Shown: positions 54,114 to 64,000 of the stretch, piece after piece
How the letters are laid out: the number at the start of each line of letters is the position of its first letter
Numbering within the stretch: the stretch's first letter is position 1
Assembly: GCF_017562075.2 (NCBI RefSeq)
Contig: NW_024427619.1
Coordinates: forward strand, 92,725-156,724
From: Anopheles merus
Lineage: Eukaryota; Arthropoda; Insecta; Diptera; Culicidae
Direction of reading: 5' to 3'
DNA length: 64,000 nucleotides
Notes under the pieces: generated by a model
Seen by the model: only the letters and a program-made list of their open reading frames with translations
Database searches by the model: none
Told to the model about the DNA's origin: nothing
Position numbers and translations under genes: made by a program

Positions 54114-56741
54114 CAGCTGTGTCAAACTCATTTCATCATAGGGCCGCATGTGCAGATCGTCAGTGATTCGCGGGCCGCAAAGTTGAGAATAAAAAAAAAC
54201 CTAAATATTTATATAAAATACTGTTTGAAACATTATTGTTGAACAAATGGACTTTTTTGATTCCTCGCTTGAAATCCGGAATCGTTTCTTATTTAAAAAT
54301 TTTGTGATGTTATTTTTTATTTCGCTCTTTTTCATAAAAAAAAATAATACACTTTTAAAGTCACATGCAATTTCTTTTATCCTTATTATTAAAATAGGAT
54401 TTTTTAATTAGTCGCGTTCTCATACGGCAGTTCTTTTAGAATATATCGCTCAACCCCACTGTTTCACTGAGGTAGGGGGAATCTAGCAGCCTGTTGCGAA
54501 TCTTTTTCGAGCAATCCGAGCTATCCATCGCTGGATGAATAATAAAAATATTTGCCAGCAATTTGTTGACACATCAAGATAAAAATTGTAATAAAAAGTG
54601 TTTAAACATTATTTTTCGCTGATTTCCAAGTCCCAAATGTTCTGGTGGTATATTCATTTCTTACAACAAGAACCCGTTGCTTATGAGTAATTTCGTTAAA
54701 TTACGATTTTTTATCCGACACAGATTCGTGGTGTGTGACCCCAGATTATCAAATATTTTTTGACACTTGAAGGGAAATGATTCGCGAATTAAATAAAGGA
54801 CTGTGTGAGCTAACCTATTAATTAGCTATGTATTGCAGGACTTCGGCATTTCGTTTATTTTAATCTTTAATGTAAATCCTTTTATCTAAAGCATAATCAT
54901 TTCATTTGTTTTGATTTTTGGGGAGGTTGCAAAGTACAATTCGTCTTGTAGAATATGAGATGCAAATAAATTCAACTTGGCTACACACGCTTTCAATAAG
55001 TCGTACATATTGGATATTAACTGATCATGGTGGGATGATTATGAAATCATGGAATCATGGTGGGATGATTATGAAAAAAACAAAAGTGGCTCCAATCGAA
55101 TATCAAAGATGTAACATACTAAGGTCGGAGCCGTACAGATCTGTTCGGAGCAATTCGGAGCCGACTGAAGCCTTTACTCGGCAGTCAGAGGCATTATGAT
55201 CGGTAGGACCGTCAGAAATGGTTCCGACTCCAGACTAGCCGCTCCGTGCGACAACCGATGACTCCAACGCACAGTGGGCAACGGCCACACAAACGCCGGG
55301 ATGAAAATCAATTCCTCGTGCTATTGCAGTTTTTCTTCATTCAATACAATTGTTTTTACTATTCAGGGTAGTCCTACACTAAAATCGTCAAGACAGCGAA
55401 TAAAACTTAATAATTATCGCTCACAACATTGCATTATTGCGTATCAGTTAACAGCATCAACAGTAAGTGTTAGGAATTAAAACGAAGGTGGAATAAGTTT
55501 CTGACTGAACATGAATTTTTAAAGGATTACGCGCTAAAAAAGTTATGTTTTTTATGGTTTGATTGGAAAAGAGCTGATTCCTATGTTACGAGCTTTTTTA
55601 AACTGTTTTTCCTCTCTTCAGCTTTGTTTTTTGCCTGTTTGTTTCAAATGCCCGTTATGACAGGTAGTTGGATACTGGTGGTTAATAGCTCATACAACAA
55701 CACGTCAAAATCGCTTGCGCTATTTTCAAGAAAAAGTTTAATAATTTTCGGGGTCGCAGATGATCGCAGCTAGTTTTAACGACAAAATGTAGGAAAACTG
55801 TTGATCTTTCTTATAATATACGACTCACGAGTGAAATCGAGTCGAATCATAAAAAAATCACTCTCCAAAATGAAAATATCCAAAAATTCAGCAGGGATGT
55901 TTGGTTTTCAATCATTTATGAAGTTTAAAAACAAGTTTTTGTTAAATATTCAGACATAACATCAAATTATGACAAAACACCTTTTCAACGACACATTGAT
56001 TATTAAAATCTAAGCATCATATACTAAAATATGATGGTTTATGTTCGGTCGAAAAATAGATCCAATTAGGGACAAAAAACACAAAGTTTGCACTTTGATG
56101 GCCTATATCTTAGTAAATTTAAGATAAAAACGTAAAATATTTTGGTTTCAACTAAGTTTAAGTATCTATTTTAAGAAAATGATTATGGTGTTAACCTGCA
56201 ATGAAGTTGGTTTTTCGATTTTTGTACAGGCGTTTGCCCAATGTGCAACGGTTCCGAATGACTCTAGACGGCTCTATAGGGTTCGGACGGCAACGAGCGA
56301 AACTGTTGGTTTGACAATCCATCACTAGTTGTTGCAAAGTTTCCAAGTGTGTATCTTGTTATTTTCATTCCTATTTCGTTTCTAGACAGACGCAAATCTG
56401 TTTTTCCATATAGAATGTGCAATCTAGTCTGCACAAAATTATGCTAATATTCAGAATTTAATCGAAACACAAAACGAATGAGTTTGCATTCAGTTTAGTG
56501 TTTCTTAATGGCCTCGGTTATTCTGTACGTACGTGAAGAATAAGTTTGTTAGATGTTTTAGGAACATTAATGTTAATTTATAAAAATATAGCGACACAAT
56601 GATTGTTCTTCTCTGGAAAATTGAATACACTTCGACAAATAGTAATAACAGATTTTTGGTTGGTAGTGCTTTCAGTACTTCGCAAAATATTCTCGCGGGC
56701 CGCATTCATTATCGACGCGGGCCGCCAGTTTAACATACCTG
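54114..56741. mobile_element. Nonautonomous hAT element, 2.6 kb
   Basis: The ends are inverted: CAGCTGTGTCAAACTC at 54114 and the reverse of CAGGTATGTTAAACTG ending at 56741, matching at 13 of 16 positions. An exact 8-bp duplication, TTTTAGAC, flanks it (54106-54113 and 56742-56749), the hAT size. GCGGGCCGC blocks lie close to both ends. It has no transposase frame and is mostly AT-rich. Inside are a 30-bp direct duplication (ATCATGGTGGGATGATTATG at 55024 and 55054), GGAGCCG-rich sequence near 55125-55260 and a second TIR element. Confidence 0.88.
55270..56245. mobile_element. TIR element nested in the hAT element
   Basis: The left end CACAGTGGGCAA and the reverse of the right end, CACATTGGGCAA, agree at 11 of 12 positions. 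CAACG lies directly on each side (55265-55269 and 56246-56250), a possible 5-bp duplication. Length is 976 bp and no coding frame is seen. The superfamily is unknown. Confidence 0.55.
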
Positions 56742-56749
56742 TTTTAGAC

Positions 56750-57951
56750 GAATAACACTGCAAAAAAAGTAAATAATGAATAAAAAAAACTATGATCTTT
56801 TGAAATACCATAAGATTTCGAGCAGATGATACTACTCGCAACCCTCGCAATGTTTGACGGGGAGCGTCGAACTAAAAAGCATGTCAACTAAAAAGCGTTC
56901 AACTCAAAGTGGGTGTAATATACAGGTGGGCTTATCCCGAACAATTTGACAGCTGCGCTGTATAAAAATGAATAAAAAATGACAGAAGGGGATTCGATTA
57001 CTTTTTCAACGTATGTGTGAGCATCACTTCTGCTTTGTTGACGACAGGAATGGTTTCAAAATTAAATCAACGATAAACTCTAAATAAAAAGCAGTTTTAC
57101 GATATAAAAATTGATTGTTCGTGGTAAGTGTAGTGATATTGTGTTTCTCATGTGTCGGATATGAATCATTTATGTGTTATTCGGCAGAATCGACACAACA
57201 AAAGTGTTCATTGCTAACGTGCACCGGCACTCGGCAACTGGCCGCGATATTACGTATAGCACGGTAAAATAAGGTGTTATTTTCTGAATACGCTTGTGGT
57301 AAGTAAAGAAATGAATTTAATTTTCTTCTAATCATGAAAGGGTATTCAATGTAATTGATTTTATTTATTATTTATTTCTTTCCTGTTGTACAGACAAGAG
57401 CTTCTATATAGTCAAAGTTGATAACAAGAGTGCTTTTAGTATCTGCGATATTTTTGTGTGGTAAGTGAACAATTTTATTTGATCGTATAATTATTGTATG
57501 TGACGATCCATAGTCGTCAACTCGTACGACTTCACAACATAACTGTGGTGGATCAAAGTCTAAAATGAACTGCAACCCCCTCCCCCCCCCCCGCAACAAG
57601 GACAAATTATCTAGCTGGGTGGTACTGTTTTTTTTTTTTGAAGGCCTGTAGAAGCCGGCATGGTTTGGGCCGGCAGTTAGATCGCTACGCCAATTAAATT
57701 AAGAAGAATAATTCTACTGGCTTATGTACCAGCAATTTGAAATGAATAGCAACTTCTTCTTCCAATTTATTTTTAAAGTACGATATGTACATGCCGCAAG
57801 AATACTTAGTTGAACCATAACTAAATGAAGTGGTAGAACACCGTGATCTTTTTTTCATAATTTTTAACGTTTAAGTATCACTATTTTATATGTTTACCCG
57901 AATGCAAAACAAAAACTCATCAATCCACCGCTATTTTTTTTTGGAACCAAT
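56750..57951. other. Region upstream of the P-element gene
   Basis: No gene is seen. CAGGTGGGCTTATCCCG at 56929 could be the left tip of the P element, but the matching right tip is missing. Near 57578-57600 there is a C-rich homopolymer tract, and a T run lies at about 57629. Confidence 0.35.
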
Positions 57952-57989
57952 ATGACTCACCGATCATTTTCAGCTACATTTTGCGAAAA

Positions 57990-58290
57990 TAATCGATCTA
58001 ATGTAAAAAACGGGGAGTTTACGTTACGTTTCACAAATTTCCACGTATCCCTGATGTGCAGAAGGAATGGGTGTGATTTTGTCAAAGAGGAGAAAACTGG
58101 GAACCCAAAAACTACAGTGCTTTGTGCTCCGATCACTTCAGGAATGAAGATTTTCAATTACAAAATGCACCAATAGCCAACAACTCCGGTACATTTCGGC
58201 AGCTTAATCCAAAAGGTAACAACAATAATGCTATGCATTGGCACATTATTCTAATTTTTTTAAAATTTTTTTAGCTATACCAACAATAAA
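57990..58290 (+). pseudogene. P-type transposase exon(s) with THAP DNA-binding domain
   Basis: THAP is the C2CH zinc domain by which P transposase binds its ends. In one frame, HKFPRIPDVQKEWV is followed by a stop TGA at about 58073, then QRGENWEPKNYSALCSDHF, with the final Cys and His of the zinc site in LCSDHF. FRQLNPK continues to 58215. A GT-AG intron (58216-58274) then splits a codon and the reading resumes as AIPTIKKT. The N-terminal part with the first Cys pair is in another frame. An A8 run near 58288 marks a further one-base shift. Confidence 0.75.
58216..58274 (+). other. 59-nt intron in the P-type transposase gene
   Basis: It starts AAAAG|GTAACA and ends TTTTTTTAG|CTATACC with a strong T-rich stretch before AG. 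Splicing joins NPK to a downstream Ala-Ile-Pro frame. The size is normal for dipteran introns. Confidence 0.7.
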
Positions 58291-58299
58291 AAAAACAGC

Positions 58300-58659
58300 A
58301 ACATTTTAAGTACTGCCGCAAAACAAAATCAAACAATAGACTTCATTACGCATAGGGCTGAAGTATTGTACGAAGGACAAGTACTACCATGCGAACCATT
58401 ACAGGAGGAAGTATGTGAACCGGATTTGCATGTTTCCGGCGAGCAGCTTGCATTGAATTTAGAATTAGAACGGCTAAGAAACGAAAATGAAAATTTAAAA
58501 AATGTAAATAGTAATTTAAGAAATAAGTTGAACGAGCTGAACAACCAAAATAATCTATGTAAGGCAGAAATCGCAGCTTTAAAAGCGGAAATGGAAAACA
58601 AAATTGATAGCAATCTAGGTTTTGAGGAATTAGTTACACAAATGAAATTTTATTTGTAA
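58300..58659 (+). pseudogene. P-type transposase, coiled-coil segment
   Basis: An open frame with QNQTIDFITHRAEVLYEG, then a leucine/asparagine-rich coiled coil (LELERLRNENENLKNVN, NLRNKLNELNN, IAALKAEMEN) of the kind that dimerises P transposase after THAP. TAA at 58657 ends it, but the same frame continues as GALSDNQIDLILQKKKR into the catalytic part, so the stop is a point mutation. Confidence 0.78.
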
Positions 58660-59615
58660 GGTGCACTATCCGATAATCAAATAGATTTAATTTTGCAAAA
58701 AAAGAAGCGAGTGAAATGGACAGACGAGGAACTTAGCGCTGCATTGACGCTACGATATTTTGGCAAAAAGGCATACAATTATTTAGCCAAAGATTTAAAA
58801 TATTCTCTTCCTTCTATTGCGACGCTAAAGCGCTATGCAAAGCGACTCAATATTAAAGAAGGCATTCTGGACGACGTTTTGAAAGTAGTTGGTAATATAA
58901 CGAAGACGTTCACCCTTAGAGATAGAGAATGCGTACTTAGTTTTGATGAGATGAAGGTCAGCAAGATATTAGAATACGATCCTGTTTCGGATGAAGTGAT
59001 AGGTCCTTACAACTATTTACAAGTCTTAATGGCTCGTGGCCTGTTTAAAAACTGGAAACAACCGGTGTTCATAGGATTCGACCAGAAAATGACGAAAGAT
59101 ATTATCCTTGCAATAATTGTAAAATTGGCAGAACAGAACATTAACGTAACAGCCATCGTAAGCGATAACTGTCAAGCTAATATTGATTGTTGGAAAGAAT
59201 TAGGAGCCTATGACCACAAACAGCCATATTTTACACATCCAACAAATGAAGGTAAAATATTTGTCTGTCCGGATGCCCCACATTTGCTCAAACTAACAAG
59301 AAATTGGCTCATTGATCATGGTTTTAATTACAAAGATAAAATAATTAACGTAGATTTACTATTTGAAATGCTTTCCGAAAGAAACGAAGCAGAAATGACT
59401 CCTTTGTTTAAATTAGCTGATTCACATTTGATAATGACACCTCAACAACGACAAAATGTGAGAAGTGCGGCAGAGCTATTGTCCCGCACAACATCAGTGG
59501 CTTTAAGGAGATATTATCCTGAAAATGAAGACGCAAGACGTTTAGCAGATCTCATAGAAAAGGTAGATCTTTGGTTTAGTGTCTCTAACATATATACTCC
59601 TACAGCAAAACTCGA
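58660..59615 (+). pseudogene. P-type transposase catalytic region, truncated
   Basis: It contains VKWTDEELSAALTLRYFGKKAY and an HTH-like region (LPSIATLKRYAKRL), typical of THAP9/P proteins. The RNase-H-like core follows: LSFDEMKVSK with the first acidic residues, and VTAIVSDNCQANI with the second. FVCPDAPHLLKLTRNWL comes next, then the insertion domain (MTPLFKLADSHL, VALRRYYP). P homology ends after TAKLDY at 59615, so the last catalytic part is missing and the frame runs on into repeat DNA to 59802. Confidence 0.87.
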
Positions 59616-59880
59616 CTACAGGCAGTCCCCGAGATACACGGTTAATGGGGACCGAAAACGACCGCAAAATACCGCGTATGTCCAATTTCCGCGTAAGCCG
59701 AATCTCGTGAATTCCAGCCAAAATATCACTAATTTTCGTGCAATTTTGCAAGTAGGGAGTGGTTTTCGCCACCAAATTAATTATTTGATATGTTTCTACT
59801 GAATTGAACAATTTTAAACCTTTTTAATAGTATTTTACATTCGTTCAATGCGGAAATTATTTGGTATTTCACAACTCATG
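59616..59880 (+). repeat. TIR-like repeat truncating the P element
   Basis: It starts TA-CAGGCAGTCCCCGAGATA and continues with CG-rich words such as CCGCGTATGTCC, related to the end at 53440-53513. The right border is unclear and LINE-B leader sequence begins somewhere after about 59880. Confidence 0.45.
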
Positions 59881-60143
59881 ACGTTTGACGTTTAACGTAA
59901 AAGTCGCATTCGCATTTCGCTCTGTATATTTTCTTGAAAATCGCGCTGTTTATCACACTATTTTCCGGTTTCTGTATAATCACAGTATTTTAGAACACCG
60001 TTCCATTATCGTTCAATAGTGCGTTTATCTCTGCTGACCAAAAAATTCGCGTAAATTTCGTTTTTCGGATCGCATCTGAGTTCGCGCGTCCTAACCGCCA
60101 TCGCTCTTGTTGCTGCAACGAAAACCTGCACCGCTCCCGTATA

Positions 60144-61145
60144 ATGGCCCGTATTTGCAACGCCTGCACTATGGAAATTGTGGAGGCATCTATCAGCTGC
60201 TGCCTGTGCGACTCTCCATTTCACCAGCGCTGCACTTCGGTTCCTGCTGATCTGTTCCTGCGCATTGCGGAATATAAACAATTACACTGGTGCTGTATTG
60301 GCTGCAACAACGTATTTATGAATCCGCGCACCAAGTTCGTAAAAGACGCAGCCATGCAATCTGGCTTCCAGGCGGCAATTACAACAGTAGCCGAAAGCAT
60401 CAAGACCGTTATGGAGCCATTGACTAACGAAATCAAAACTGGGTTTGCACGGATGAGCCAACTTGATCTAAAAACTCCACGTAGCAGTCACCCTCCCGCA
60501 AAAATTCGTCGCATAAATCGGTCAAAACGTTTGTTCTCGGAAGTCGCTACTGACAACCGTACTTTGTTTACATTTGGCGCCAGACCCATCAACACCCAAA
60601 ACAATAACAACCAGAACCAAAATAATAAGCCGATCGATGATATGTATCGCAAAAATCGAGCTCCACCCATGATCACAGGCACAAACAAAGATACAACTAC
60701 ATTTCCGATCAAAATAGTCCCCGCTCAGTCTACGGTGCAGAAGTGCGCATTGTATATTTCCCGGCTCGCTCCAGATACATCCAGTGACCAAATAGTGCAA
60801 ATGGTCAAACATGCTTTGTCCATTGAGGATGTCACTGCATATTGCCTTATACGACAAGGCACAAACACAGCAACACTCTCATTTCTATCATTTAAGGTGT
60901 TAGTGCCTCTTACTCAACGTGAAAGGGCTCTTTCCCCCGATACTTGGCCGCTTGGTCTATCGGTGCGTGAATTTGTCGACTACCGAGCTCAACAACCAGG
61001 TGCAAATTTTCGTCTACCGCCAATGAGACTTTCAACACCCACAACCCTATCTACAGCGCAGGATATTCGATCACCACAGCTGTTGGATCACACAATACTT
61101 TCAGCACACACTCCACGCACTTCACCCACACCGCAAACCCACTAA
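60144..61145 (+). CDS. LINE-B ORF1 protein with PHD-type finger
   Basis: 333 residues, intact. The PHD-like finger spans residues 5-55: CNAC, CCLCDSPFHQRC and WCCIGC. A basic patch (AKIRRINRSKR) and an Asn-rich linker follow. The C-terminal domain runs from KCALYISRLAPD to TWPLGLSVREFVDY and matches those of LINE-A and LINE(-). It probably binds the element RNA. ORF1 is intact while ORF2 downstream is heavily broken. Confidence 0.87.
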   Translation: MARICNACTMEIVEASISCCLCDSPFHQRCTSVPADLFLRIAEYKQLHWCCIGCNNVFMNPRTKFVKDAAMQSGFQAAITTVAESIKTVMEPLTNEIKTGFARMSQLDLKTPRSSHPPAKIRRINRSKRLFSEVATDNRTLFTFGARPINTQNNNNQNQNNKPIDDMYRKNRAPPMITGTNKDTTTFPIKIVPAQSTVQKCALYISRLAPDTSSDQIVQMVKHALSIEDVTAYCLIRQGTNTATLSFLSFKVLVPLTQRERALSPDTWPLGLSVREFVDYRAQQPGANFRLPPMRLSTPTTLSTAQDIRSPQLLDHTILSAHTPRTSPTPQTH

Positions 61146-61270
61146 TTATCAACACCGATAAACAATTCACACACATCACGCACACTCGCACGCTCGCTAA
61201 TCAGCTGTACACCGCATATGAGCCAAATAACGCCGAAACAACTTTTGTTGATAATTTACGCACTCACCTG

Positions 61271-62577
61271 ATGATTGTTCCTCCAACAACAAACAACTTT
61301 ACCACCACTGAAGCAGTCTGTAGTAACGGCATCTCGTGCAGGCTACTTAACGATCGTGAACCCAACACTACGCAACTTCAGCAGCACTATTGCTACAGGA
61401 CAGATCCTACACTCACACAAACGCACGACGGTCATGTCATTCCTGCAGGGGTTGCCTCCTTAAATAATACTGACGATTTGTTATTTTTATATCAAAATGT
61501 AAGAGGACTAAAAACTAAATGTCATGAGGTATTCGATTATGTTTCTACTACTCATTACGACGTCATTATCCTGACTGAAACATGGCTGGACTCCTCTATT
61601 AACTCGTCACAGTTGTTTCCGGACCATTATATCGTCTTCAGAAAGGACCGTAATGACAGAAATAGTAGGAAAACCAAAGGTGGTGGGGTTCTCATAGCTG
61701 TCGCCTCACATTTGCGAGTACTCTTATGTTCTACATCAGACACTGTCGAGCAACTTGGTTAAAGATTTACAGCATTAAGAAAACGTATGTTATCGGCGCA
61801 ATGTATGTTCCTCCTGACATGACAAATAACACGTCGGTTATTCACACAATCTGTTCAACTATTGACGACGTAGCGTGTAAAGCTAATGAAATGTGTTTGT
61901 TATTCGGGGACTTCAATTTGTCAAACCTGAATTGGATACCCGATGAAACAAATCCACTTATGCTCCAAGTTGACTACGAATGCTCGAGGATCACGGACAA
62001 CTGTCGCCTTCTTCTTGATTGTATGAATAGCAACGGACTGTACCAGATTGACAAAATTCATAATGCGTCGATTAACTACCTCGATTTGATCTTTGTATGC
62101 GACGATATCCTGCAACAATGCTCTCCACCGGCAATAACATCCTTCCCCATAGTTGCTATTGATTGCTATCATCCGCCTATAGAGTTGTGCCTGCCGAACG
62201 GCTTAGCCAAAGCAGAACATCATACAACATCACATCAAGAATCAGGCATGCTCGACTACAGTCGCACTAACTTTTCGATTCTAAATGATCTACTGCAATC
62301 CTCTGACTGGTCATTCCTTGATGGAAACCCGGACGTAAACCATGCACTCGATATGTTCAATCGGAAATTTACGGTACATTTATCTGCCTGCTGCCCTATA
62401 AAACGTCCACGACAGGGTCCAATGTGGGGTAATGCTCAATTACGCCGCTTAAAACAAAACAAATCTTCCTGCTATCGGTTTTACCAAAACAGTGGAACAC
62501 AACAATCGAGATTGCGGTTCATCGCAGCACACAATGTATATAGAAGCTATAATAGACAACTACACTCTCGTTTTTGA
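61271..62577 (+). pseudogene. LINE-B ORF2 endonuclease, frameshifted
   Basis: The first piece (61271-61762) has YQNVRGLKTKCHEV, ILTETWLD and GGGVLIAVAS. A frameshift near 61745 leads to the second piece with VIGAMYVPPD, LLFGDFNLSNLNW, YLDLIFV and the HPPIELCLP block. A stop at 62575 ends it near the linker to RT, where another frame takes over. All endonuclease blocks can be traced, so it was once functional. Confidence 0.85.
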
Positions 62578-63999
62578 TTCGTATACAGTTCAGCTTAAGA
62601 AGAAAACCGAAAAAATGTTGGAGGTATGTCGACACAAAACGGAAAAAACAGCTCCTTGCCAGCTATAGTTTCCTTAATGGAACAACTTCGTGTACCAAAG
62701 AGGAAACCTGCGATTTATTTGCCGATCGTTTTATGAGTTCGTTTGCCACTGAAGCTCCTGGCTTCTCATTGGATGCTGCTCTCAACAACGTGCCCTCCGA
62801 CGCTGTCGATGTTAATGTGCGTGACATAAAAATCTCCAGAGATTCTGTGCTAAAGGCGCTCAAGCAGGTCAAACCATCCTACAACCCTGGACCTGATGGT
62901 TTTCCGACCGCAGTTCTTGCCAAATGTAGCGAAGTTTTGGCCGGACCTCTGGCTCGTATCTTCACACTCTCGCTCAATCAGCGTATGTTTCCAGGAGCAT
63001 GGAAATCGTCCTACATGTTTCCTGTGCATAAAAAGGGGGATAAGAGCTTAGTGGAAAACTACCGTGGTATTACTACTTTGCCTGCAGGTGCTAAGGTTTT
63101 TGAAGTCGTCGTCCAGAACTCGCTCTTGAACTGTTGCCGCTCGCTGATATCAACACGCCAACACGGGTTCTTCCCTCGCCGCAGTGTGACCACTAATTTG
63201 GTGGAGTTTGTATCTCACTGCCATGCTGCATTCGCTTCGGGAGCCCAGATGGATGTCATCTATACCGACCTTAAGCTGCCTTTGATCGGGTGAATCATCG
63301 CTTGCTGTTGGCGAAGCTTGCTCGTCTTGGATTCTCTACCCCTTTAGTTGAGTGGTTCGAATCTTATCTCACCAATCGTCGATATCGCGTGAAAGTTGAA
63401 TGTATGACATCTAGGGAATTCGTGAGTTGTTCAGGCGTGCCAGGGTAGTAACCTTGGACCTTTGCTGTTTTCTCTATTTTTCAATGACGTTACTACTGTA
63501 GTAAGGGAATCTGAATGTTTATTGTATGCGGACGATCTTAGACTTTTTTTTCCTGTGAGGTGTTTTGGTGATTGTCTTGTCCTGCAAGCATCGATCGACT
63601 CTTCTTCTGACTGGTGTCTGAACAACGACCTACAAATTTCTGTTGATAAATGTTTGTCCATGTCGTTTCACCGTTCTAATTGTCCATAGTGTTTAACTAC
63701 TGCATCTCCGGTACACAATTACAACGACACAGTGCAGTAAAAGACTTAGGAGTTATCCTTGACCGTAAACTTGACTTTCATGTTCACCATAACGAAATTA
63801 TTGATAGAGCGAACAGAATGCTAGGATTTATACGCAGGCAGTCGAGAGAATTCTCCGACCCACATTGTCTTGTCGCACTCTACAAATCACTAGTCAGATT
63901 CCATCTTAGAATACTCCTCAGTAGTTTGGTGCCCATCGTCGTCGTTATGGTCGAATAAGATTGAGTCAGTGCAGAAAAAATTCACCCGTTTGGTCTTAA
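62578..63999 (+). pseudogene. LINE-B ORF2 reverse transcriptase, frameshifted and cut by window end
   Basis: RT blocks in order: SYNPGPDGFPTAVL, FPVHKKGD, ENYRGIT, QHGFFPRRSVTTNL, YTDLK, then a one-base loss at about 63273. The SGVP motif at about 63435 has lost two bases. Catalytic LLYADDLRLFF is at about 63525, LGVILDRKLDF follows after a stop at about 63687, and a last frameshift near 63900 comes before the thumb. The element continues past 64000. Confidence 0.86.
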
Positions 64000-64000
64000 C

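Larger units (their letters stand above)
57952..59615 (+). mobile_element. P-element-type transposon, 3' truncated
   Basis: THAP domain, coiled coil and RNase-H-like P transposase occur in order. Homology ends at about 59615, where TACAGGCAGTCCCCGAG starts an unrelated repeat. Terminal repeats and target duplications could not be established. Confidence 0.8.
59881..64000 (+). mobile_element. LINE-B: CR1-clade non-LTR element, runs off the window
   Basis: A leader, ORF1 with PHD finger, ORF2 endonuclease and RT, in the same order as LINE-A but clearly another family. ORF2 carries at least six frameshifts or stops. The left border is approximate. The 3' end lies beyond 64000. Confidence 0.85.

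Noticed and set aside
56929..56946. CAGGTGGGCTTATCCCG as proven P-element terminus
   Set aside because: No matching inverted copy or 8-bp duplication was found, because the right end of the element is missing.

Overview
This 64 kb window looks like transposon-packed heterochromatin from a mosquito, most likely Anopheles. The strongest species clue is a tRNA-derived SINE at 36751-36954 that I recognise as SINE200-like, an Anopheles family. Other support comes from CR1-clade LINEs with PHD-finger ORF1s (T1/Q-like), three BEL/Pao elements, a copia element with a half-tRNA priming site, three Ty3/gypsy elements, two hAT families and a THAP-type P element. I see no host protein-coding gene, rRNA or ordinary tRNA. 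Almost every long reading frame belongs to a mobile element, and most are broken by stops or frameshifts.

Left part (1-23190). BEL1 (476-6195, TSD ATGAA) is followed by a 54-bp palindrome and a hAT transposase gene with one frameshift. Next come an array of 56-bp palindromic repeats (10158-10400) and a copia element (from about 10589 to 20352). The copia element is split inside its integrase by BEL2 (12184-18352, TSD ATGGT). Copia stops abruptly in its RNase H at about 20352, where it is joined to a 3'-truncated minus-strand LINE.

Middle (23190-36750). A minus-strand BEL3 remnant has lost its zinc knuckles, most of its protease and its 3' part, and carries a noncoding TIR element. Beyond it lies a second TIR element (28662-29638). 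Gypsy1 (29715-36396) follows. It is the youngest insertion here: 228-bp LTRs identical by eye, TSD ATCAG, a 2.1-kb leader with two kinds of tandem repeat, and nearly intact gag and pol. The gag/pol junction looks like a 72-nt in-frame mini-intron.

Right nest (37073-53439). Gypsy2 contains a LINE 3' fragment in gag and minus-strand Gypsy3 (41623-52481, TSD CTACT) in integrase. Gypsy3 contains LINE-A (45186-51023, TSD ATGAT), and LINE-A contains a 1225-bp element ending CCCAAG/CTTGGG. Removing each insert restores the reading frame of its host, so the order of insertion can be read directly.

Right end (53440-64000). This holds the end of a small TIR family, a 2.6-kb nonautonomous hAT (54114-56741, 8-bp TSD TTTTAGAC) with a second TIR element inside it, a decayed P-element transposase gene with a 59-nt intron, and LINE-B, which runs off the window. 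The genes do not form a cellular pathway. Each set is the replication machinery of one element, and the density and nesting fit pericentric heterochromatin or a piRNA-cluster-like locus.
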